Assembly: GCA_027924585.1 (NCBI GenBank)
Contig: BSBM01000036.1
Span: 7,851,001 to 7,915,000 of the forward strand
Length of the DNA stretch: 64,000 nt
Source of the DNA: Larix kaempferi
Lineage: Eukaryota; Streptophyta; Pinopsida; Pinales; Pinaceae
Reading direction: 5' to 3'
The notes below the pieces were generated by a model. The model searched no databases. It was not told where the DNA came from and was given only the letters and a program-made list of their open reading frames with translations. Of the stretch, positions 11,709 through 20,780 are shown in pieces. Positions within the stretch are counted from its first letter, which is position 1. Every line of letters starts with the position of its first letter. A program made the position numbers and the translations under genes.

Positions 11709-12371
11709 ATGGGTTATGACTATGCGATCACTTACAGGAAGGGTAAGGACAATATGGTTGCAGATGCTCCTTCTCGCACATTTGATGACCCAGTTTCTCT
11801 TACATATATTTCTCTGCTTGTTCCAAATTGGTTGCAATCTGTTCAACAGGGCTATCTCTTCTATGAACTCCATGCTTCTTCGTCGGCAGGGTACTCTAAG
11901 TTCCTCAAAACGTATGACCGGGAACAATGTAACTTCTTTTGGAAGGGACTGAACATGACAATTCAATAGATGGTGGTTGACTGTGATACTTTCCAGGTCA
12001 ACAAGGGTGAAACGACACTCCTTTCGGGACTGCTCAAACCCTTGCCCATCCCTACACAGATTTGGACAACTATTTCTATGGATTTCCTAGAAGCGCTCCA
12101 GTGGTACAATACCACGTCTAAAAGGACACCATATGAAGCAGTCTATGGACAAGCACTGCCATTTATTCTTCCATACACCCTCAGCAGCTCCCCAGTTCAG
12201 GCAATTGACTCTGTTCTTCGAAGCCACGATCAGATTCTTCTTATTCTGAAGGACAATCTTCACATGGCAAGAATTCGACTGAAACAAAAAGCTTATCAGC
12301 ACCATTCAGAGCTCACTTTTCACGTAGATATGGTTCGTCTTCATCTACAGCCTTCCAAGCAATACTCTTGA
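11709..12371 (+). pseudogene. Element B integrase remnant
   Basis: Starts after a stop at 11679 with the RNase H tail (YAITYRKGKDNMVADAPSR), then the integrase N-terminal region (ELHASSSAGYSKF, NFFWKG) and, after a TAG at 11967-11969, DCDTFQVNKGET. The core jumps from ISMDFLEAL to WYNTTSKRTPYEAVYG near 12086-12100, losing the second Asp and the Glu. The C-terminal part (RIRLKQKAYQHHSE, VRLHLQPSKQ) is kept. Same losses as element A. Confidence 0.85.
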
Positions 12372-12485
12372 AACTCAAAAAGGTGTCAATGGCCCGGAAT
12401 GAAACCCGAGGATGCTACGGGGGAACAACTCCTTCAGATTCTGCATCAATTTCCACATCTAAAGCTTTGAGGACAAATATTTTTC

Positions 12486-12499
12486 TAAGGGAGAGGGGA
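12486..12499 (+). other. Element B polypurine tract
   Basis: TAAGGGAGAGGGGA immediately before the TGTTAGG start of the 3' LTR. Confidence 0.88.
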
Positions 12500-12902
12500 T
12501 GTTAGGAACCCATGTCAACCCTTCTATTTACTTTGTTAGTATATTGTTGTTGGACGCATATGCTTTGTAAGTCGTCCCGTAGTATTTGTTGATCCATAGT
12601 TTGTATTATTGTTGTTGGACGCATATGTATTGTAAGTCATCCTGTAGTAATTGTTGATCCATAGTTTGTATTGGACCATGGTTTGTATTGACACATGGCA
12701 TTGACCCATGGTAGTAGCGCCTAAACTTAATATATAAGTTTGTGTTGAGACCAATGAAGGTACCATGAATTTATTTGTATTGAGCTTGCTCAAAGGAGGT
12801 TGCCCCCTCGAAGTGACCTACGATCAATAAAAGCGATTCTGAGTTCTGTTATTTCTGCTATCTCGCATATTCTCATTAATTAATTGTTGCAGATTCTTCA
12901 CA
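12500..12902 (+). repeat. Element B 3' LTR (403 bp)
   Basis: Same ends as the 5' LTR (TGTTAGG to TTCACA), same 65 bp internal duplication, slightly longer near its 3' end. Confidence 0.93.
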
Positions 12903-13180
12903 AGAAGACGGAGATGTTTGATTAAATGAGGAAAGGATTCATGCCTCCTCATTTAAGAAATCAACAAACACAACCATCAGATGGTGAGCCTAAGCCAACA
13001 AAATTTATGGGAGATAAGCCAAGGGAGCCTCTCTAATGTTGGGGATGTGGACAAGATTACTTGCTTAGAAATTGTCCACATTAGAATGGAAGTTCTAAGC
13101 ATGTTCACAACATCCAAGAGGATAAAATTGTTGGGTATATATCAAGGATTGTCCCTAGGATCTATGTTGCGCTAGAAGAC
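12903..13180 (+). pseudogene. Element E gag tail with zinc knuckle, broken
   Basis: Continues the element E gag right of element B. A proline-rich linker (FMPPHLRNQQTQPSDGEPK) leads to a CWGCG...LLRNCP zinc knuckle at about 13036-13075, followed by VHNIQED. The last zinc-site His seems replaced (Tyr) and stops are present. Element D2 carries a closely related zinc knuckle at 53020-53070. Confidence 0.75.
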
Positions 13181-13189
13181 CACTAAGAA

Positions 13190-13560
13190 AAAGATCAATT
13201 AGTTGTAGTTGAGGTTGAAGGTAAGATTTATAAGCAATCTATTTCTATTTTAAGTGATCCTAGATCTACTCACGATTATGTTACTCCTAAAATTGATGAG
13301 ATATGTGCTATTGAGACAAGAAAGAAAAATAAATCATGGTTGGTCCAACTAGCCACTAGAGCTAAGAGAAACGTTAGTGAGATCATGGAGAAATGTCATG
13401 ATTAGAGATGGATGGACTTTTCACATGGGAAAATCTAAATGTTTTCCCCTTGGTTCCTATGGTTTTCTCATTGGAATGGATTGGTTGGAATCAAATCGAA
13501 CTAAACTTGATTTCTAAAGACTTTTGAATACATTAATGAAGAAGGAAACCCAAGGATAAA
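13190..13560 (+). pseudogene. Element E aspartic protease, broken
   Basis: Reads VVEVEGKIYKQSISIL then DPRSTHDYVTPKI, the place of the protease active site. Related plant elements have D-P-G-S-T-H, so Gly has become Arg. Further on SWLVQLATRAKR and GMDWLESN match the usual protease second half. Frameshifts separate the parts. Confidence 0.68.
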
Positions 13561-13575
13561 AAAGGGCATTCTAAA

Positions 13576-14612
13576 ATGGTTTTTATTAGACAGATTTTAG
13601 CCTTGCAAGTGAAGAAATATTTCAAGAAATTTTGTCAACTATATGCATCCCATGTATCAGACAAAGTAGAAAATGAAGTTCCCAAGCTAGAAGACTATCA
13701 AGTCTTGCAAGAATTTAGTGATGTGTTCTCGGATGAAATGCTAGGACGTCCTCCAAAGAGAAATATTGATTTCACAATTGAACTTGTGCCAGAAGATGCA
13801 CTAGTGTACCAGACACCTTATATAATGAGTACCCTAGAACTGCAAGAGATGAAAATGCAATTTCAAGAGTTGTTCGAAAATAAATATATTCAACCAAGTG
13901 TGTTTCCATGGGGACCATCAATTCTATTTGTGAAAAAGAAAGATGGAACCCTCGGGTTGTGCATTGATTACATCAAGCTGGATAAAATTACAATTAAGAA
14001 CAAACACCCTTTACCTCGAATTGATGACCCTTTTGACCAAATGAGAGGGGCAAATGTATTTTCAAAAAATCGATTTGAGGTATGGTTACCATCAAGTCAT
14101 AATCAAGGAAAAACACATCACAAAACAACCTTTAGAATTAGTTATGGACGTTATTATGTTTTGGTGGTGTTATTCAGTCTCACTAATGCACTAGCTACAT
14201 TCATGTGTATTATGAATAGTGTTTTACTAAGTACTTGGACAAGTTTCTGCTAGTTTTTTTGGATAACATTCTTATTTATTCTAAGAATGAAGAGGAGCAT
14301 GAAGAATATTTGAGAATGGTTTTAAGTGCTAAGAGGGTATATGTTGTATGAAAATATAAGTAAATGTGATTTTTATCAAAGGAAAATTTTATTATTTGGG
14401 TCACATTATTTCAAAGGAATATATGTGGATCTAGAAAATATTGAATTTATTATGACTTGGCCCACTCCAAAGAATTTTACGGATATGGTATCTTTTATGG
14501 GCCTTGATGGTTATTATAGGATGTTTATTGAAGGATTCTCTAAGTTTGAACACCCCATTACTTATTTGCAAAAGAAGGGAATAAAATTTGAGTTGACACA
14601 AGAATGTGAGAA
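13576..14612 (+). pseudogene. Element E reverse transcriptase, broken and interrupted
   Basis: Open from 13576 to 14253: RT entry ([33 protein letters not shown]), then [20 protein letters not shown] and [11 protein letters not shown], the fingers and palm. A frameshift or stop at 14251 precedes the catalytic box, which reads FLDNILIYSK at about 14257-14286, where active gypsy enzymes have D-D: the second Asp is Asn. A second open part (14326-14655) holds the thumb (HPITYLQKKGIKFELTQ). Element F cuts the domain at 14612 and the frame continues at 40581. Confidence 0.85.
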
Positions 14613-14958
14613 TGTCACATCCCCTCCATCAATCCGACCAACAGAGGGAACATGAACGATTTATGGGGTTCAAAATTTCTCCCCATGTGAATAATACAAA
14701 ATTATAAACACAAAATGTGTGTGCAAATGCATAATATAAATACAACGGAAATAACTCTACACACACACATCATGCATTTAAAGCATACTCATCACATGAA
14801 TAATGAAAAATTATTGCACATTCAAATACAACAATAAATACTTATCTTTTCAATGAGGTTTCCCAAGAAACTAGCTATGGAAGAACAACGTTCTACCCAA
14901 CTGTAGGCACTTTGTCCAACACTTTTTCTCTTTACTAAGAGGCCACCCATGAGCTAGG
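14613..14958 (-). repeat. Element F LTR, left portion
   Basis: The first 346 bases of F, up to the D1 insertion. Phrases such as AGAAACTAGCTATG and ACGTTCTACCCAAC recur in the D-family LTRs, showing that F and D are related. The LTR resumes at 35729. Confidence 0.65.
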
Positions 14959-16352
14959 TGTCACGTCCCCTCCCATTGATCCAACGCAAGGAAGGGAACA
15001 TGATACCAAAGTCTGGGCTTTCACATAATCTCATCCCATTTATTAGATTCATACAAATAAAATCTAAAGTGTGCAAATGCAAATCAAGCAAATATGCATA
15101 GCGGAATAAAACACCATCCACACACATTTCCCATGCATACAGCATATCAATACAATCATCAAATTAAAACATTTCAGAAGTAAATACACATAAAGAATAT
15201 ACCCATCTTCATTGTGAAATGGTCCCAAGAAACTAGATATGTCGCTGCAATGTTCCACCCAACCGTAGGTCTCTACCCAGCTTGTATTATTTCAGCACTC
15301 AAAGACCACCCCCAAGCTGGGCTTGATTTCTACAAGGAAAAGGGGACATTCAAGCTCATACACAGCCAAAAACTCAATGCATCTAAGCCAAACCAATCCA
15401 CAGCTGGGTTTATCAATCTAAATCTGAACCCTCTTCATTTATGGATGCTTGCACTCAAGCTGAAGCCAAAACAATGGATACCCATATCCCATACCCCAAC
15501 ATACACTACTTACACACAGCAAAACTCCATCATTGGGAATGGATACACATTTTAATAATGGGATTTACAACAAGATGGCCATGGGTTTCCCCCAAATCGT
15601 GGGCACACCAAAAACGAGCTGTGGAAAGAGAAATTCGACCATAGGGAGAAAAACCGATTTCTCCCACAGGTTATGGGAATTCCTATGGCCAAAATAGCCT
15701 CAATGAAACCCCAAATCGATATGTTCTCTTCCCGACTGGTGACCAAAACAAAAACGCCCTTCCCAGCTAGAAGATGAAGGAAAACACAGAAAAACCATGG
15801 AGGAAAATGCCCAAGAAGCTCCAAACTCATGAGAGAGCAAAGCTGATGGGTGAAGAATGGCTTGGGGAGCAATTTCGTGGCTCCTTTCTTGCCAAGGAAT
15901 CCAAACATGATTTTCCATGCAGGGTGGCTTTCCCATACTCGAATTTGGACAACCATACCTCCCATTTCCCAAGGCATTAACTACCTCAACCAACTCTTGG
16001 GAGAAATGAATGATTGGGTACCAAATTCAACATGGGTAGTTGAGGGTTTTATGGGTTCTCTCATTGACACTTGGCTTGACTTTATTGGTTCAAGGGTTTG
16101 AATGTTTTCCCTCCCAATTCCTTGTAAAATCATGCCCCCGTCTCTTGTTGCATTGCATAGCTAGTTGTGGGTATTTGATTAAAATGCATATTTACATGAT
16201 ATTTGAAATTCCAATGTGCCTAGCTAGCACGTAACCCATATGCATCACTAAATCGATGGCGGGGCCTTAGCCTTGAGCTCCTCACCACGATTTTATAACA
16301 ATATTACATCATTTATATTTCAATGCAATGGGGTCAAAATCGGGACATTACA
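14959..16352 (-). repeat. Element D1 3' LTR (1394 bp)
   Basis: Minus strand begins TGTAATGTCCCGATTTTG and ends GGGGACGTGACA. The partner LTR on the right is closely similar over its full length. Small open frames inside (for example 15214-15555 and 15774-15980) also occur in the partner LTR and show no domain. Bases 15490-15494 (CATAC) are the uninterrupted version of the site where G inserted. Confidence 0.9.
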
Positions 16353-16364
16353 ATCCCCCCCCTT
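16353..16364 (-). other. Element D1 polypurine tract
   Basis: Minus strand AAGGGGGGGGAT next to the 3' LTR start. The phrase just upstream (GAGGATGGTGTTATTCC) is shared with D2 and with element E. Confidence 0.85.
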
Positions 16365-16429
16365 GGAATAACACCATCCTCGGTGTTCCAATACTTAGTA
16401 ATGAATACCCGCTTTACACATGCCTCAAA

Positions 16430-16698
16430 ATTCACAAAAGGTGGCAGGTTTGTCGTTCATTTCATCTCTTTACTTTGAAATTTTAGGACCAAGTCCTGTG
16501 GCTTCCACAAGTTGCTCCTGTTGGCTTTGATCTTCCATCTCTGCAGGTGGGCATTACTCCACAGAAATCCCTTCCTTTTATTTACCTTCCAGCTGATCTA
16601 CAAGTTTGGAATTTCAAGGTTGTCATCTTTCTTGTTGTCCTGGAAACTATTTGAGGAATATTTTCAGCCAAAACAAATAGCTTTTGGTCTGCTGCCAT
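16430..16698 (-). pseudogene. gag: Element D1 gag trace
   Basis: The ATG read from 16698 gives MAADQKLFVLAENIPQIVSR, matching the start of the D2 gag at 52724 (MAADRGILELAESI). The rest is deleted or scrambled and the zinc knuckle is gone. The tail near 16440-16500 matches the region after the D2 gag stop, so the whole homologous block is present in shortened form. Confidence 0.65.
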
Positions 16699-16904
16699 GA
16701 TCAATGTGCACACTGGCTCTCACTTTTCTCAATAGCAAAACTTGGATGGTAACAGCTGCAATTAATGGTTTTCAATTTCTCACTTGTGAGATTCATCATG
16801 GAAATTCCTGTTAGGACAAGCATAACACAATATTAAAATTAGTCAATTATTTTCCCAATTGACATGGAAAGTCCATTCTTTACTCATGAGACTTCCACAC
16901 ATTT

Positions 16905-17143
16905 TGGAACAGTAAAATATTGTTCTTACGGGAAAACCCAATGTAAGTAACTTAAGTGATCCATAAATGGATCAATAGTAATGTAAAAATGTAATGTATG
17001 GTAGATGATTAATAGTTACATAGATTTGGGCTTTATATAAGCCCGCCATGCACCTTTTCGTAAAAGGGCATGACTATTGACTTTAGATAGTCTTTAATTA
17101 TAATCAATTAATATTAATATTAATTTATTATTTTATTGTTACA
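16905..17143 (-). repeat. Element C 3' LTR (239 bp)
   Basis: Plus strand TGGAACAGTAAAATA to TATTGTTACA. At 17028-17044 a TATA box sits in the centre of an inverted repeat (GGGCTTTATATAAGCCC, six-base arms). Confidence 0.92.
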
Positions 17144-17162
17144 TTGCCTCTCTCTCAGAAAG
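17144..17162 (-). other. Element C polypurine tract
   Basis: Minus strand CCTTTCTGAGAGAGAGGCAA ends at the 3' LTR start (TGTAACA). Purine-rich with a few pyrimidines, placed where the tract must be. Confidence 0.6.
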
Positions 17163-17229
17163 GCTTTGTCCACAAAGCCTTATAATTTTTATGTATTGCT
17201 TTTTGTGGTGTCGTAGTTGACGACACATG

Positions 17230-18267
17230 TCAATACGAACTTTTAAGTGTCGAGCATAACTTCTGATATGTGGAGGGATCAATCCATCCCAAGTTGATTT
17301 GTTGATTATTGTCAGGATTCTGTACTGATATGTCATCGGTAGTTTTGATCACCTTAATACCTTTATCTTTCGACATTTCCACCTTTTTAGGGTGTTGATT
17401 TTTATGATTGGGGTGTCGATAGGGAGTTTTCACACCGTAAATTTCTTTTACGAAAGTCATCTTTTGATCACTGCTCTGAGTTGGACGTTGTATTTTCGTC
17501 CCTTGAGGTTTTAAGGTTTCATCTTGTATTTTTTCCAACTTGTTCTCTAACTGTATCTTATCCTTTTGAAACTTCTTAATCACTTCTACTTGTGATTTCC
17601 TAACTTCTTCCGACTTCTTAAGTTGTTCTTTAAGATCCTCGTTATGACTTCTGATGCAACTATTTTCTTCCTACTTGTCTAGAAGTTTCCCTTCAATGTC
17701 TTCCGTAGATTGTTCTATCTTCCGGCTATTTTTCAATTTCTTAATTTTTGTGACTAGTATCTTGTTATGATTTCTTAGTCTAAAAATTTCTTCAACATTG
17801 TTCGATAATGCTTTAATATTCTTTGCGATCTCCGATTTGTGTGCCTTTTTAGAGTTGTCGTTTTGTGTTTGAAGATCTTGTATCTGTTGTCGACATTGGT
17901 CGACCTTTGATTCTTGATCTCCTAATTTATGTCGTATCTTCTTCAGATCTTCATCATTGTCATTAAGGATCTTGTTCAAGCGTTTTATTTATGCTTCGTA
18001 TTTAATTATTTCATTCTTTATATCTTGATCTCCTAGCCTCTGATTGAGTTTATTTTCGGCTCTTAATTCATCAATTTGCACATACAAATTTTCTATATGA
18101 CTTTCATGGTCGGAGATTTTTTGTTCATCGAACTTTTCTTGTAGCTTACGTATTGCAATTACCGCTTCAAATTCTGTATTCATGTCGTGTAAATCTTCAT
18201 TGTCTCTTTGATAGCGCTTTAACTTGGCTTCTAATTTCTCTATGTGTAGTCGCAGACCGACTTCCAT
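17230..18267 (-). pseudogene. Element C coiled-coil protein frame, two in-frame stops
   Basis: A single reading frame of about 346 codons from the ATG at 18267, broken only by TAA at 17989-17991 and TAG at 17671-17673; all three open parts are in the same frame. Both stops are one base from Gln, Lys or Glu codons. The product is rich in Lys, Glu, Gln, Asp and Asn with Leu/Ile at heptad spacing (LHIEKLEAKLKRYQRDNEDL, IDELRAENKLNQRLGDQDI, LENKLEKIQDETL), so a long coiled coil is likely. The last 80 residues change to a basic, proline-containing tail (YRHPNHKNQHPKK) ending GWIDPSTYQKLCSTL. No zinc knuckle. I do not recognise the family. It could be a gag-like structural protein or a captured host coiled-coil segment. 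Confidence 0.75.
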
Positions 18268-18906
18268 GGTCTCTGATTTCTTCGACGTTAGATGCTTGTT
18301 CTAGACTATAGATGGTCTTTAATTGGTCTTTGATTTCTTCGACAAGGGTGGATTAAAAAGATGTAATAATTCCCAATATGTCTATCTTGGAAAGAACTTT
18401 CCTTTACCCTTTTTCTATTAGGTCAATTAACTTCTTCTTTTTTCTTCCACAATTAATTATTATTTTAATAAAATAATAATTATTATTATATGACTTTTGA
18501 GATAATAATAATATGTATTATTTTTACTATAGTTATATAATAACTAAACTCATCCTAATTAAGGTATGAGTTGTTATAAATAATGGCTTCTTTATAAAAC
18601 CAAGGCTATTTTTATAAAACCACGGGATGGTTTTATAAAACCAAGGCAATATGTGGTCTTATAAAACCAAGGTTGGTTAAATAAAACCTATGTTGTGTTT
18701 TTTTTTTTTTTTATTCTTCTCTTTCTTTATGCAGTCTTATTTCTTGTTCTCTCTCTTTTTTTAACTTCTCTTCTATTCCTTTCTCTCTTTTTTTCTCTTT
18801 TAATAACTTTGTTTCTTCAATAAGGATGGCTAAAAGCCTAATGTAAGGTTAAAAACCTAAATCTCAAAGAAACTTTGACAATTTGGCCACAAGCCGGAAT
18901 CAACCT
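18268..18906 (-). other. Element C leader
   Basis: Between the primer site and the frame start. Near 18300-18345 a second phrase coding VEEIKDQLK-like residues lies in another frame, so the coding part may once have begun further upstream. The rest is AT-rich and pyrimidine-rich without a frame. Confidence 0.5.
18589..18690 (+). repeat. Short repeat: TTTATAAAACCAAGG, about five copies
   Basis: TTTATAAAACCAAGG and close variants recur at intervals of roughly 18-25 bases in the element C leader, followed by a T run at about 18698-18712. Function unknown. Confidence 0.7.
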
Positions 18907-18918
18907 CACTCTGATACC
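18907..18918 (-). other. Element C primer-binding site (tRNA-Met type)
   Basis: Minus strand TGGTATCAGAGT, starting three bases from the 5' LTR end. One mismatch at the last base to the common TGGTATCAGAGC. Confidence 0.82.
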
Positions 18919-18920
18919 AC

Positions 18921-19159
18921 TGGAACAGTAAAATACTGTTCTTACGGGAAAACCCAATGTAAGTAATGTAAGTGGTCCATAAATGGATCAATAGTAATGT
19001 AAAAATGGAATGTATGGTAGATGATTAATAGTTACATAGGTTTGGGCTTTATATAAGCCCGTCATGCACATTTTCGTAAAAGGGCATGACTATTGACTTT
19101 AGATAGTCTTTAATTATAATAAATTAATATTAATATTAATTTATTATTTTATTGTTACA
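18921..19159 (-). repeat. Element C 5' LTR (239 bp)
   Basis: Same ends as the other LTR. The terminal palindrome GAACAGTAAAATACTGTTC (18923-18941) has perfect eight-base arms here and one mismatch in the partner. Confidence 0.92.
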
Positions 19160-20007
19160 CATTTCATGCTTTCCCATCATACACATGAACTCATTCATGT
19201 TCATCCTTTCATAGGAAAATAACTATTTCAGCATTCACAATTCATTTCAAGCAATTAAACACAATATATTTTCATCTATGGCATGCACTCAACAATCCTC
19301 TATTTCTGAAATGCATAAATCAAAAGGAAAGAGAAGAGTAATAGTTTCCCCCTCTTAGTCTTGTTCCAATCTAGAGCCACACCGTCACTTGTGGTTCTAT
19401 GCTCTTTAGCCGCTTTCACTTCATTGTGAATACTTGACTTTCCCTTTTTCTTGGCTATGACACTTAGTGTCTAAGGATTTTCAACTAAGGAACCCTACCC
19501 CATTGTTGCCTACAGAACCTTTGGTTGCTAGGACCCACACATGTCTACTAGCACCATCTTTCATTACTGCTCATACTGAGCTCTATAGGATGGTCACATG
19601 TCCACATGCATCCCTATGATGCCTTCACAGTCCTTGCTTCCAGCAATACCTACACTCAAACATTGAGTCAATTCACATGTTTAGTTGATTTTCATAGGGT
19701 TTATCTCTAAACAAGAGTTTGAGAAATCATAACCAACTCATATACACACATGTATTCATAAGCAAGAAGCTGAAAGATAACCAAATACTTATCTGTATTG
19801 GATGTCTTCACTTTATTCCACGGGCTCCTTCTTTGCTTTGCAAGCCTTGGATTTCCTGTGGATACAATAATGAATGTTGGTCCAGCACCCAGGCTACTCT
19901 ACAACCATTCGAATAGGCAATGCCATTCCAGTACCCCGACTGGATTTATCAATTATTTAAGAAATGTTTGGCCAGCACACATGTTTCTATACAACATCAA
20001 GTAGTTA

Positions 20008-20130
20008 ATGCCCAACCAGTTACTCTCTGGATTTACCAAGAATTGTATAGCACCCAACCAATTACTCTCTGGCTTTATCAAGAATTTTATAGCGCCCAAC
20101 TAGTTACTCTCTGGATTTACCAAGAATTTA
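20008..20130 (+). repeat. Three ~42 bp tandem units
   Basis: GCCCAACCAGTTACTCTCTG and variants start near 20010, 20052 and 20094. D2 has a related phrase near 51605-51665 in fewer copies. Confidence 0.75.
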
Positions 20131-20530
20131 TAGTGCTTTCAGGGTCCTTGCTTCCTGCAATGACCAAAGTTTCCAACAAATAAACAACAGTGTATCAACT
20201 TAGTTGTTAGAAGACTTATACCTGAAATCTTCATTATTCCAAACAAGAAATAAATGAAATTGAATACTTATATGTATTGTGCATTTCCTCACTACTCCAC
20301 GGGTTTCCTTCTCTATTTTACAAGCCTTGGATCACCTGTGGGGTGGATGTTTAATTCCCAACCAGTTTACTCTCTGGATTTACCAAGCATTTGTAGTGCC
20401 CAACCAGTCCCATACCTGGTTGGCCCTCTCCATTTCCGAGCCAGCACATCCGTCTGGGTCATCAACCAATGGAATGAAATTGCGCCACCAACCATTATAG
20501 GTCAAAGCTCTACTACGGAACCATAGGAAT

Positions 20531-20780
20531 ATAACAACCTTTCACTAATACCTCCACAACAGCCAAGTAATTAATGCCAAACTAGTACAACAACTGGGTT
20601 TATTAGGCATACAACAACCCTTCATCAATACCTCCACAACATCCAAGCAAATAATTCCAAACCAGTGCATCGACTGGGTTCATTAGGCATGCAACAACCC
20701 TTCATAAATACCTCCACAACATCCAAGAAAATAATTCCAAACCAGTACACTGACTGGGTTCATTAGGCATGTAACAACCC
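20531..20780 (+). repeat. Three 80 bp tandem units
   Basis: CAACAACCCTTCAT recurs at 20612, 20692 and, changed, 20772, exactly 80 bases apart, with a more diverged first unit from about 20531. Each unit ends ACTGGGTTCATTAGGCAT. Confidence 0.8.

Larger units (their letters stand above)
8391..12902 (+). mobile_element. Element B: internally deleted gypsy element, complete ends
   Basis: Full-length copy (4.5 kb) of the same family as element A: 5' LTR, primer site, leader, gag, zinc knuckle, protease, RNase H, integrase remnant, polypurine tract, 3' LTR. The RT and most of the integrase core are missing at the same places as in A. The two LTRs differ at roughly two dozen positions by eye, so the insertion is not recent. 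Flanks (ATAAT left, AGAAG right) do not make a convincing duplication. Host is the gag region of element E. Confidence 0.93.
16905..19159 (-). mobile_element. Element C: small LTR element with only a coiled-coil frame
   Basis: Two 239 bp LTRs (16905-17143 and 18921-19159) with only about eight differences, a perfect CATTT duplication (16900-16904 and 19160-19164), a tRNA-Met-type primer site and a purine tract. Total 2255 bp. The internal 1.8 kb holds one long minus-strand frame of coiled-coil character with two in-frame stops, and no gag, protease, RT or integrase that I recognise. Element D2 shows the site without this insertion near 52514-52531. Confidence 0.92.

Noticed and set aside
8386-12907. 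AATAAT/AAGAAG as the target duplication of element B
   Set aside because: Two mismatches in six bases and overlap with the LTR end; not convincing.
15214-15980. Frames of 60-140 codons repeated at 34841-35394 and similar ones in D2 LTRs
   Set aside because: They recur only because they lie in LTRs; strands and frames vary and no domain is seen.
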